Shown here: in pieces, positions 48,501 through 58,266 of the stretch
Layout: each line of letters opens with the position of its first letter
Numbering within the stretch: position 1 is the stretch's first letter
Assembly: GCA_947311845.1 (NCBI GenBank)
Contig: CAMZMU010000055.1
Span: 20,321,382-20,385,381 of the forward strand
Reading direction: 5' to 3'
Origin: Poa pratensis
Lineage: Eukaryota > Streptophyta > Magnoliopsida > Poales > Poaceae
Length of the DNA stretch: 64,000 nucleotides
Notes under the pieces: model-generated
Told to the model about the DNA's origin: nothing
Database searches by the model: none
The model's input: the letters and a program-made list of their open reading frames with translations, nothing else
Translations under genes and position numbers: made by a program

Positions 48501-49595
48501 GCACAGCACGCCCTCCTGGCGGTGCACGGCGAATTGAGAGGGGTCAGTGTGGGAGTGGGGTGGTGTGGTGTTCGTAGAGGGTGCGGGGGTGGTTTTATAG
48601 CGCGGGATGCGGCGTACGGTGGACGGAGTGCACGGCGACGTCCATGGCGACACGGCGGAGATATTTCTCCCCAATCCGACGCGGCGGTGCGAGGGACGTG
48701 GAGACAAGGCGTTCACCGGGGTCCGGACGTTTTCTAGAAGATCTCGGCCAAGCGCGGCGTGTCGGGGAGCAGCGAGCAGGGCCAATGTGGTCGACGACGG
48801 CGAGCTTGCCACGGCGACGGTGGAGGGAAATCGAGGCGAAGGGCGGCGTAACTGCTCTCCTCTGCGGCGCCGCGGCTGCAGAGGCACGGGGGCGAGGGGG
48901 TGCGCGGCCAGGGGGGGCCTGGGGAGCGCGGAAACGGCGAGCACGGTCACGGCGACACGGCGATGGTCGTCGGGGCTGGAGTCGACGACGGTTTTGCAGA
49001 AAACCCCCTGCTCCTTCTTTTCTTTTATCACAACTAGGTCCTTCTCTGTTTCTTTTTAAAAACCAGAAGGTTTTCTAGGATTTAATTAGGGCACTTAAAC
49101 ATTTTAGAAAAATTTGCAAAAATTTGTGGGGCCTTCCCCTAACATGTAGAGGCTCCACAAAAATTGGCATAAAATAATAAAATGTTTTGAAACATTTTCT
49201 TTTAAAGTACTTTGTTTGTGTTATTTTAATTTATTTCATTTGTTTTTATTTTTGAATTTTTAAAACTAGTTCAAAAATAATATTTGAGAGGGGAAAGTGG
49301 TAGGAACAAAATGGGGAGTGTTTACAGTACAACTCCACTGACTTTGGTTTGAAATTAATTGAGTTTGTCACTTGAAGATTTTTATGTGACAACTTGTCAC
49401 TTTTATTTTTCTTGCTTTGATTTTATATTTTGCTTTCTTTCTTTCTTACTAGTGTTCACTAGAGCAAACACTCACACAAACAGCAAGAACAACATCTCAA
49501 GTAACAAAAGGCAATTAACATACAATAAACAACAAAAGTTTTTGTTGGCTCTCATTTTTGGAATATAAACCTGATAAGAATTTTGGGATGTTACA
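45597..49595 (-). repeat. Large LTR of the chimeric element
   Basis: On the minus strand it begins TGTAACATCCCAAAATTC and ends TCCGGGGTCCCCACA. AT-rich flanks enclose a GC-rich island (about 48100-49060), the same layout as the Tekay-like LTRs. An AGAAACAGAGAAGGACC block near 49050 corresponds to one at about 14022. ORFs over the GC-rich island are not convincing genes. Confidence 0.7.
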
Positions 49596-49896
49596 GGCAG
49601 CCGGTAATTTGGCCGGCGACCAATCGAATCCGGCTGCTGCCGTTGACCTTGGTCGCACAAGGCGGGCGTCGCTTGTCGTTATCTGGTTGTCGTCGAGAAT
49701 CGTGATGATGACGAGCCCGCAGTCCCTCTTGCCCATGCTGCCCGGTTGTGCTCCGATAGGCTAGGCGGAGGCCGGCTGCGCTCGGGGCAGGCGGACTCGG
49801 CCGAGCCGGCTAGCCGGAAGCGGCCAGACTTTGATTTCGCGTTTCACTCGGGATCTTCGGTGGGTCTTTAGGCACCCGGGGTTTATCCCCACGTCA

Positions 49897-50030
49897 CACA
49901 CCGAGCGAATTTACCGTATCATCCTCAAACCAGTGGACATGAACTTTCCAACCGGGAAATTAAGATGATCCTACAAAAAAATGGTGAGTAGGTGAAGAAA
50001 GGATTGGCTAACAGATGAACCAAGATTAAC
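49897..50030 (+). pseudogene. Decayed Athila-like integrase, 3' continuation
   Basis: Continues the remnant of 1-984 after the 49-kb insertion. It reads LPYHPQTSGH then ELSNREIKMILQK (49915-49980), the region around the catalytic Glu that normally follows the text ending at 984. After about 50025 the similarity is lost. Confidence 0.75.
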
Positions 50031-50039
50031 CGTCAGCGG

Positions 50040-51510
50040 ATGATTCAACATTCTCAACATAAGACTTGACAATAGGAGGACTAGAACTTCTAGTATCATG
50101 ATAGTCTCATGGGTTTCGTCTAAAACTTCTTTAAAATATTTATAGTCTCATTAGGAGACCTTTGAGGTTGAATATTTTTCTTTCTGGAAATAATCTCTTT
50201 AATTAGATAGTGTTTCACGCTTTCAAACTTAACATAAGGATTTTCAAACTTATCAATAAAGTCTTTGTTGAGTTATTTTTTAGTGGATATGGCTAATATA
50301 ATTTTACTTCTGAAATCATAGGAAACATTATTATCATTAACATAATTATTTGGAGCTTAGCATGGTATAGAATAACAATTATCGAAGTTGTTCTTGTAAG
50401 GGTTGTTGCATAAATATTTCTAATGAAGTTAACGTCAAAATTAACCATTGGTTTCGACAAGCTCATTTAATGGAATACAATCAACATTAAGGTTCAAAAC
50501 ATAGAAATTAAGAATCAACTTTTGTTGTTAGAAAGTCAAACTCCTCAAATGAATTAACTTTCTATAAAGAAGTAGATGCTCTCTCATTAGGCCACTGGCC
50601 ATGGTTTACCAACATATTTTTAAAGATAGCCTTATCTTCTAGAACTATTTTTTTGTCATAAAGGCACCACCTTGCAGATGAATCAAGCATGCTACATAAC
50701 ACATAATTTTTTAAGTCGGTAAAATCATTAACACAAAGAGAAGGAAATCTTCTAAGAATCACCTTGTTTCATTCCCAAGCAGAAGCTAGGTGTTCATAAT
50801 TTTTTTTGTTTTTAATAATGGTTGTTACTTCTATTTTACAATATTCATGCTACTCCCGGGTGTAACTACACCCATGTGTGTTTCACATAATGTATGGAGC
50901 ATCTATCATACCGGGGAGTATGTAACATGTAGTATGAAGTATATGGAACTATTTTAGTACTATAGATACTTCTTTTTAGGTAGTATGCAATTTTTTCACA
51001 TACTTCACTTTTATGTACAAATATGACGGTATTTCGAGTATATAGTGCAAAATATGAGCATACTTGCAATTTTTTCGTGCAACTTGTTTTGGGGTATCTT
51101 AGATATAGTATATGAACATACTCAAATCGATAAATTATTACAAATACTTCCGTATGATGGTATATGAGACGTGGGTGTAGTTACACCCAGGAGTAGAAAC
51201 CATTTAACCTATATATATGTATGTTTTAATGAAATCTTGTTTTTGTCTCAACAGTTTATACTTACATTTGATAAAGATAAGAACCACTCCTTCGCTTTTA
51301 CCGTGCAAAAAGAAAATAGCTCAAGCTTAATAATATTTTAAAAAAGTGCATATCACATATTTCAGAGAAGTCTTGCAAATGCATAGATGCATCCTCGTGA
51401 AAAGTATCTTCAAACTGATCCTTACGAAACAAGTGAAGCAAATGTGTGCCTATTTCAAAAGATTCAATGGTAATCTTAGGAGAGGCAATTTATTTGGAAA
51501 AAAACTAGCA
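50040..51510 (-). pseudogene. Decayed Athila-like gag, minus strand
   Basis: Minus-strand text in several frames: DQFEDTFHEDASMHLQDFSE (about 51450-51385), IKLELFSFC then VKAKEWFLSLSNVSIN (about 51325-51255), ILRRFPSLCVNDF (about 50760) and KKIVLEDKAIFKNMLVNHGQ (about 50660-50600). These align in order with the gag at 31846-33099. The reading is broken by a MITE at 50850-51196 and by stops. It is oriented opposite to the adjacent integrase remnant. Confidence 0.7.
50850..51196. mobile_element. Foldback MITE, about 347 bp
   Basis: Ends are near-perfect inverted repeats: CTACTCCCGGGTGTAACTAC on the left and, as complement of the right end, CTACTCCTGGGTGTAACTAC, extending through ACACCCA. The interior is AT-rich with no ORF. 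It splits the gag remnant. TSD not clear. Confidence 0.8.
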
Positions 51511-51680
51511 TTTGACTTATTAGTAAACACACACAACTTAGTTGTATCAGCATGTTCACCCATAATTACAAGATAAAGTAAAAAAAATTGTAATTCAAAT
51601 TTATGCAATACACCAAAAAAATCAAAACAACTAAAAGAAAGTAAAACAAAATCAAACAACGTAGACCACACTAAAAATAC

Positions 51681-51700
51681 CTCCCTGGCAACAGGGGTCA
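51681..51700 (-). other. Degenerate primer binding site of the decayed Athila-like element
   Basis: On the minus strand, TGACCCCTGTTGCCAGGGAG with a run of T before it corresponds to the TGGCGCCGTTGCCGGGGAG type PBS with four changes. It lies at the expected position upstream of the gag remnant. Confidence 0.55.
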
Positions 51701-51704
51701 AAAA

Positions 51705-52157
51705 AGTTTGCATGATGGCAATGGCTCCCACCAGAAAGGTGTTGCTGTTAGCGGCGTGAACGAAGCCTACCAATTCGTTGGACTCTAAGATATAGTGTTG
51801 CAGAAATAGGCGTTCTTCTTCATCAAGAAATCTATAAAATTTCTAAGAGATGCCTTGTTGTCTCCAACTTCACTGAAGTAGATTTTAAGAACAACAACAG
51901 TGAAAGAAAATTAATTGGGTTGCTATAAATAATATGAGAAGTGTTTTTTTATTTTTAGAATAATTAATTGTAGATTTTTGATCAAATAAGAAACATCAAT
52001 CATTTTTTTCCTCATATGAGAATATGGACCATGGTTAATATGGGTTCACTTGATCACCCTCTAGAAAACATGGTAGCACCAAAGGTGTGAAAGGGGGCGG
52101 GGGGAGAGAGAAGTCGACCTTGATCTGGTGGTTGCGCAGTATCTAGGAGTGGAACCC
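51705..52157. other. Unassigned sequence, possibly old LTR and ancient gene-flanking DNA
   Basis: No convincing ORF. The left part may be the LTR of the decayed minus-strand element. The right part precedes the retroposon TSD and so should be pre-insertion flank of the WRKY gene. Confidence 0.35.
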
Positions 52158-52451
52158 TAATCTTAGCCACCTTTTTTGTCAAAATGGAAGATGAACCCCC
52201 ACCCTCTACATCAAAATGATGCACACAACCTTTTTTATTATTAAAAAAATAGAAAACCACCAAAACCTTACAAAGAAATATATCGATAAGTCGGAAGCCA
52301 CCGTCCTGGCGATAACTCGCCACACCTACAAGCTAGATAAAGGGGATGAACCTGATCAGAGCCATGTTCCTAGACCTCACACACCTACGCACATCATCAT
52401 AGTCTGGAAGCCTCACTAGACCGCCCAATGGCTACCCGGGAGCACAAACCG

Positions 52452-54179
52452 TGTTGGAGATATGCCCTCCAGGCAATAATAATGGTTATTATTAATATAT
52501 GTTTCATAATTAATGTTTATGTTCTATGCTATAACAACTATGTTTTTTTAAGGAGGTTTCACAAGGATAACCCATAGGCACGTTTAGAATAATAAACACC
52601 ATATAAGGTCGGCCTCTAAGCACTAACTCGTTGGTTGTATGATGACCATGTCTTCATGGTCATCGGTATGAGTTATACCAACAACAATGGGAGCACATTG
52701 TTGGAGGAACAAAGCTAGCTGGACCGACCCACAAGATGATATACTACGAGAGCTTATCGTTACTGGATTGATTAGTATGATCATGAAATAGGTTAACATG
52801 TTTATACCCTTTGACCATGAGGGTGTTAATATCATACATGCTCAAAAGGTTGCTTTGGTTATGTCTAATGTCACACCGTGACAGGGTGATCATAACGGTA
52901 GCTTCTACGAAATTCGGAGAGTATGTATTTATCTTTATGATTCAAGATTGGGAATTGCTCCTCTGACGATAGAGAAAACAACCTGTGCCCACTCGGTATG
53001 AAGGTATCAATTATCGTATGCGCATACAAGGCATGATGTAAATCATGGGATACCGAAATACGCGAACGAGAGAAAGGAATCATACCATTAAATGAGGACA
53101 AAAAAATAGTGTGATCAAGTGTTGCTTCACATGATATCGGGAACGTCTCGCCTCGGGTATTGATAAGTATCGCGAAGCAATAGGAACTATACATGGGAAC
53201 TTACAGGTTCACATGGTTAAGTGTCACATGCTTAAGTCTTGTGTTGTGTATGTCGAAGGATTGGACCAGGAGAAAGAGTAACCAGATGACTGAGTGGTCA
53301 AAATAATTTCCGAGAGATTTAAGAAGTGTTCCCAGAATTAAGTAAGCGGACATAAGATGTCCCAGAGTCATAGAAATAGTTTATATTACTATCTAAATAT
53401 TTTGAGAGGAAACTAGAAGGTCCCGACCAACCCTAAATGGCAATGGAAGGTCATGGAAGCTCTAGAATATTCCGAGGGGGGTGGGAGTTGGGGGTCTCAT
53501 GGGCTTCCCACTTGCTTCAGCCCAAGTTGTGGCAGCCACATGAGCCAATAAGCCCATTAGGGGAGGCACCCCCACTTTGTTTGGGGGGCAAGCAAGGCAG
53601 GCGGCTAGAGTTTGGAGGGCTTGCGCCTCCACCCTTGGCCGACCGACCCTAGGGGTGGGACCCACAAGGGGTTGTGGCTAGTGAGGGTTCCCTCCCCAAG
53701 CCTCCCCACCTACACCCCTACCTCCTATATAAAGAGGGAGCTCCCTCCCCTCTCAATACACAAGTTGGATCTCTTGGGTTTTGAGGTGTCCTGTCCCATT
53801 ATATATAATATCTCTCCCCCCTTTTGTTGGAATGTCCACCTTGCATATGCCAGTAGATACTTAGTCTTGAACGACGAAGTTATGCTAGACTGGAGGAGAT
53901 GTACGCATGCGAACTCTCAGAGAGATCATACCTTTGATCGTATTCATGTTTGACATCGACGTCGGAGTCCTGCATGGCGGGACTCTGACCGGCTGGAGCG
54001 GGGAATCGGCGACATACTCACTGCTGGGCTTAGCCGTGAGGATCTTCATCAGGCCTCATCAACATTTACTTCCGCTAGAGATCTAGATCTGTTCTTACTT
54101 TGGCTTGTACCTTCAAAGATAGGTCTTAGTTGTTACGTGTAAGGCCTTTTGTTTTGTTTTCCATACGCGTAACCCAACA
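52452..54179 (+). mobile_element. Solo LTR of an Angela/BARE-like Ty1/copia element
   Basis: 1728 bp from TGTTGGAGATATGCCCTCCA to CGCGTAACCCAACA, with a perfect TSD AACCG (52447-52451, 54180-54184). TATA box TATATAAA at 53726-53733. The start sequence is a hallmark of Triticeae Angela/BARE/WIS LTRs. No internal domain. Confidence 0.9.
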
Positions 54180-54388
54180 AACCGGTCCAGCGGACACTCA
54201 GCGCGCACCACCATGCACACGGTGATAAACCGCCACCGCCGTCTTCCGTCAACCCATCTTCAGGAGTGATCAACGCAATGTCCTTGTACGGCCTGCACGG
54301 TGTTGACGCAGCCACGACACCAGACAGCGCCACCATCCAACTCGCGTCCATCAATATGCGACCGTCGCCGAGACAACGCTGCACCATG

Positions 54389-56912
54389 TGAGATTACAAG
54401 GATGCCGACTAGAGGGGGGGAATAGGCGGTTTAAAAAATTACGTCTTAGACTTGGATAAATGCGGAATAAAACTAGCGTTTAATTGATCAAGCACAAAAC
54501 CTAACAATCTAGATTCACCTATGTGCACCAACACCTTGTGCTAAACAAGTTAAGCCACTAAGTGATAGCAAGATAGATAACTTCAAGCATAATGGCTATC
54601 ACAAAGGTAAATGCATAAGTAAATGGTTCGGGTATAGAAATAACCGAGCGACTTGGAGAATATGATTTATCTCGAAGTTCACTTCCAAATGGAAGCTAAT
54701 CTCCGTTGGAGAGGTGTGGAAGAACAATTCTTCCAATAGCCACAATGGCTCACCTTATTAACCTCGTGCCCCGCACAACGCAAGGTGTCACGAATCCACT
54801 ATGAAGAGGTCTTGAGGGCAACCACCAAACCCGTACAAATTGCCCGGGTTGATCTCCACAACTTAATTGGTGGCTCCCGAAGCTTTGCCCAAAGTTTCGT
54901 ACCAAATTGAGATCCGCGGCACCACCAACCATCTAGGGTACGCAATGCACCCAAAAGGAACAAGCTCTTGAGCACACAATGCACACAAGAGTAAAAAGCT
55001 ACTCAAACTTCACTGCCACGTATCACCGTGGAGAACTCAAACCGATGCAACTAATGGAATGGCAAGAACACACAAAGTGGTCAAAGTTCTCCACTCTCAA
55101 ATCCCACCAAAGTAACTAATGCTATGTAGAGAGATGGGAGGAAGAACAAGAAAATCAACAAATGAATCTCAAGATATAGATCCAAAGACTTCCCCTCACT
55201 AAGAGTAGATATTGATTGGTGGAATAGTATTCTTGATCTCCTTTCTCTTTTTCCGTCAAGAATGAGCAAGAATCATTGGAGGGATTGATAGACATAAAGC
55301 TCAAAGAGGATCACAATGGAGGATAAACACGAGCTCAAGAGTTGGAGACCTTTGGGGGAAGAAAACCCCTTAAATACCCCCCCACGAAATCTGACTGTTA
55401 TGTGCAGTTTTCGTTCCCAGCGGTACTACCGTTGCACGCAGCGGTATTACCGCTCGCTAGTATTTCAGCGGCACTCAGAGGCATTCCGTGGCCCAGGTCC
55501 AGCGGTACAACCGCTGGGCCCGATACTACCCGTACGTGGCCCAGTACTACCGCTGAGCCCATCTTGAATTAATCGATATAATCTAGGTAGTAGTACTAGG
55601 TCGGTATAGCCTGGGTACCATGAGGAATGCAGTGGCGATTTCTTACGCTGCGTACCTATCGCGGTAGTACCAGTGGCTGTACAGCTCCCTGGAAGGAGAG
55701 GTACCTCGACGGTACTACATACAGTGACACGGGACAGACCTGGTGTGCAACAGCAGTACAACTCCTGGGAGGAGCGATACTATCGCTGCACAACCCGGTA
55801 CTACCGCTACATAGGAAAATAGCACGAACCAGAACTACAACAACTTTTGCAAGGAAACTCCAAATCGAGATTGAACCAACTTTGTTCGAAATATTAAGGG
55901 GCAACAATAGAGTGAGGATGACACACATGGGAAGGTGTGGACCCTTTCTCAAAGATAAACCGGTAATATTTCTAACACAAAAAACACAAAAAGTTTTCCA
56001 TACGAAATCCGTTTTCGAAAAAGTTGGGGTTGTCATGAAGATCACGACAAACACCAGAAGCCCACATAGAGAAAAGCGAAATAAAACCCAAGAATAATGA
56101 TGCCAAGTATGCAAAGGTTTAGCTCTCTACGACGATATGACCAAGTTAATCATTCGAGAGCCTCTCTTGATAGTATGGTATCTATCCTATAACCCGATCT
56201 CCCACTAATACCATGAGACCGGTAAAACAGAAACCCCTCCAACAAGGTCATACCATTTCCTTGCGCATTCAACTTGAGCTAGATGATGACGATCTTGACC
56301 GCCTCAAGGTGGGGCATCTTTCTTGATTGCACTCCGCTCGGTGAAGACTCCCAAATTGCTCCTCCATACATAATATGTGAGAGTCTCTTTTAGGCACATC
56401 TTCACTTGACCATTATCTTGATGACGCTCACCACTTGACGTCATCCTCCATGGGTTATATGGAATCTTACTTTTGATGCAAGCCCATGGAAAGATATATA
56501 ACCCCACAAAGATACTCCACACCTACATGTACCATAGGTTAGTTCACAAAGCTATATAGACAATTGTTTATCATACCATTGCATAATGTGGGATCCACAT
56601 GATACATCATTTAGCTTTGAGTGTCTTTTTTTCCTTCTCTCTTCATAAAGATGATGTCTTGAAGGTAAACCTTAATATTCACGCCATCCTATTCTTCAAG
56701 TCATACTTGCAGTACCCTCAACTCTATATATGACCATTCTTCATATAAACCCTTAAATACAATCTTGGTCACCATATAATCTTCTTGAATCCAACATATG
56801 GATTCCAAGCTTTTCCTATGGAAAGATCTATAAGAATATCTCAATGCAAAATTAGTCCATAAGGGTTGTCATCAATTATCAAAACCACACATGGGGCAAC
56901 CATGCTCTTTCA
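54389..56912. mobile_element. Solo LTR, 2.5 kb, family not identified
   Basis: TG...CA bounded (TGAGATTACAAGGATG to CATGCTCTTTCA) and flanked by a perfect TSD CCATG (54384-54388, 56913-56917). No gag-pol text. Orientation is undecided. It contains the palindromic cluster at 55415-55810. Confidence 0.75.
55415..55810. repeat. Cluster of short GCGGTA/TACCGC palindromes
   Basis: At least seven dispersed copies of variants such as AGCGGTACTACCG, AGCGGTATTACCGCT, CCAGCGGTACAACCGCTGG and GATACTATCGC. Spacing is irregular, so it is not a simple tandem array. It lies inside the solo LTR. Confidence 0.7.
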
Positions 56913-57704
56913 CCATGTCCCCGGGACCCACCATCGTCGACGAGGTAGATGCAACACAGCTCAACCTCCGGTCCACTCCAGCCAATACCTGCTCCAAAAT
57001 GATGCCTCAGGAGCTAGAATGGTGTGAAGCATCACCATCATTCGATCCGGGAGACCTAGATCTAGGGCTCACCGGAGCAGCCCGAGAGAGGAGACGAGAA
57101 CTGCACCGACGATGCCTTTGACAAGGAAACGACGCACAAGATGCCGCCATCATCCGCCATGACCAAGGTTGGCTCGGTTTTTACCCGCAGTCGCACCTCC
57201 CATTCTTGCCGCCGACAAGTTTCGACGGACCAACGAGGTCCGTCCATGATGCGAACCCGCAAGCGACTTTATCTTCGACGAGAAGGAAAAGGGGACCGCC
57301 ACCCCAAGACCATATCGATGCACCGGAGTCGAAGCCCTAGGTGGCACTGTCGAACTCCAAAGGGCGCCCGAGGCGCTGCGAGGCACGACAAGACGCGGCA
57401 GCCCGCGGACACGAAGCATGATGGCCATGGAGTCGATGCCAAGCCGCAAAGCAGTAACCTCCCCACTATATCTTCTCGTAACCGCCGGGTGGGGGGCCGA
57501 AAGCGCGAGGACGAGATGGCCCCGCCACCGTCGTGGGCCGCAGGGCTTGGCCAGGCGGCATGCTCCGGCAGTAGCGAGGAAAGGGGCGTGGATGGCGGGG
57601 GCTTATGGCGGGGGGCTAGGGTTCCCCCGTTTCCCCTGGGAGAGACCATGCGGGTGTCGGTTGCGTTGGGACGAACTCTTGCAAAATGTTAATCTTAGCC
57701 ACCT

Positions 57705-58059
57705 CTGTCAAGTGTTTGTTGTAAAAATTCTCGAATAATGTGTGTGGCACGTGGCAAGTTAGAACCACTGTGCTACCTGACCTATATGCACACAGATAGA
57801 CATAATACATTTCATCTAAGAAAACTTGCTCGATCTGTCTGTTGCCGCAGTAGAACCCAACGGTCAACCGACCTACAAGCGATCATCCGGTGGCTGCTGA
57901 AAAGTCTTCATCAGCGGGGTTGTCTTTTCAGCTGAAATTCAATGCCAAGTTCATTCCATCTACTCCATGTGACCATGTCTATATATAAAAGCCTTTTGAG
58001 CCGCGGGCTACATATGGTTAATACACAGGCGTGGGCTCCTTACTATCCACTAGCAAGAG
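57705..58059 (+). promoter_or_regulatory. Proximal promoter and 5' UTR of the WRKY gene
   Basis: About 355 bp of apparently repeat-free sequence between the retroposon TSD and the ATG. A TATA box TATATAAA lies at 57980-57989, about 70-80 bp before the ATG. A W-box-like GGTCAA (complement TTGACC) lies at 57862-57867, compatible with WRKY auto- or cross-regulation. Upstream of this everything is inserted repeat. Confidence 0.6.
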
Positions 58060-58243
58060 ATGGAAGATATGCCGAGGGCTCGGGCCCTCGCAGCTGAGGA
58101 CGAGGTTGGCGTCTGGCCGGGCGAGCTCGACGAGCAGCTCATAAGCGAGCTCCTTACCGACGACAGCCTCCTTGGCGCCCTGCAGGTCACGGCCGACGGC
58201 CACTCTCGCGACACGGGAGGCGCAGCCGCTGCCCCGTGCAACA

Positions 58244-58266
58244 GCGGCGGCGGCGGCGGCGGCGGC
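58244..58266 (+). repeat. GGC microsatellite coding a glycine run
   Basis: About seven GGC/CGG units in exon 1 of the WRKY gene, likely length-variable between lines. Confidence 0.85.

Larger units (their letters stand above)
45152..49595 (-). mobile_element. Chimeric LTR retroelement: 4-kb gypsy-type LTR joined to a Cassandra-like end
   Basis: Flanked by a perfect TSD GGCAG (45147-45151, 49596-49600), with termini TGTAACATCC...GGGTGTTACA on the minus strand. Minus-strand order: a 3999-bp LTR-like sequence (49595 to 45597) ending GGGGTCCCCACA; a PBS TGGTATCAGAGC (45581-45592); a 165-bp internal domain; a polypurine tract AAGGGGGGAAGGA (45432-45444); then a 280-bp LTR (45431 to 45152) starting TGTGAGATCC with a 5S rRNA-like core. 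The two LTRs are unrelated, so it is not an ordinary element. The large LTR shares blocks and layout with the Tekay-like LTRs. The small part matches Cassandra TRIMs in size, PBS and 5S content. Confidence 0.7.
985..49896 (-). mobile_element. Tat-lineage Ty3/gypsy LTR retrotransposon with nested insertions
   Basis: Read on the minus strand, the order is: 5' LTR (44429-49896, interrupted), PBS, gag, protease, RT, RNase H, a second RNase H, integrase, a plus-strand additional ORF, polypurine tract, 3' LTR (985-1999). The flanking 5-mers CACGC (980-984) and CACAC (49897-49901) are a TSD with one mismatch. The flanks join within the same integrase remnant, which independently supports the boundaries. 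Subtracting the nested insertions leaves about 13.4 kb, a usual Tat/Retand size. The second RNase H and the antisense aORF are known hallmarks of this lineage. Every coding part now carries stops, frameshifts or insertions, so the copy is not autonomous. Confidence 0.88.
44429..49896 (-). repeat. 5' LTR of the Tat element, interrupted
   Basis: Own sequence is 44429-45151 plus 49601-49896, matching 985-1999. The gap 45152-49595 is a nested element with TSD GGCAG. A minus-oriented TATA box lies in the TTATATAGGCC string at about 44734-44744. It ends at 49896 where the host integrase resumes. Confidence 0.88.
52173..57689 (-). mobile_element. ORF-less retroposon (LINE/SINE-like or processed transcript), split by two solo LTRs
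   Basis: A 15-bp direct repeat TAATCTTAGCCACCT flanks the unit (52158-52172, 57690-57704). A short T-run follows the left copy, as for a minus-oriented poly(A)-tailed insertion. Own sequence is 52173-52451, 54180-54388 and 56913-57689, about 1.26 kb. The minus-strand 5' end is GC-rich with AACCCTAGCC near 57615. No frame gives a recognisable protein. A long TSD points to target-primed reverse transcription. The family is not identified. Confidence 0.6.

Noticed and set aside
48201..49078. Apparent ORFs of 148-276 codons near 48.2-49.1 kb
   Set aside because: They fall in the GC-rich island of the chimeric element's LTR, lack any domain, and occur on both strands.
45152..49595. Reading TGTAACA...TGTTACA ends as a DNA transposon with TIRs
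   Set aside because: 5-bp TSD, an internal PBS and PPT, and TG...CA ends fit an LTR-derived unit. The inverted similarity is only about seven bases.
57141..57692. A 183-codon ORF upstream of the WRKY gene
   Set aside because: Lies within the ORF-less retroposon. Low-complexity Arg/Pro/Gly composition, no domain, and opposite to the retroposon's own sense.
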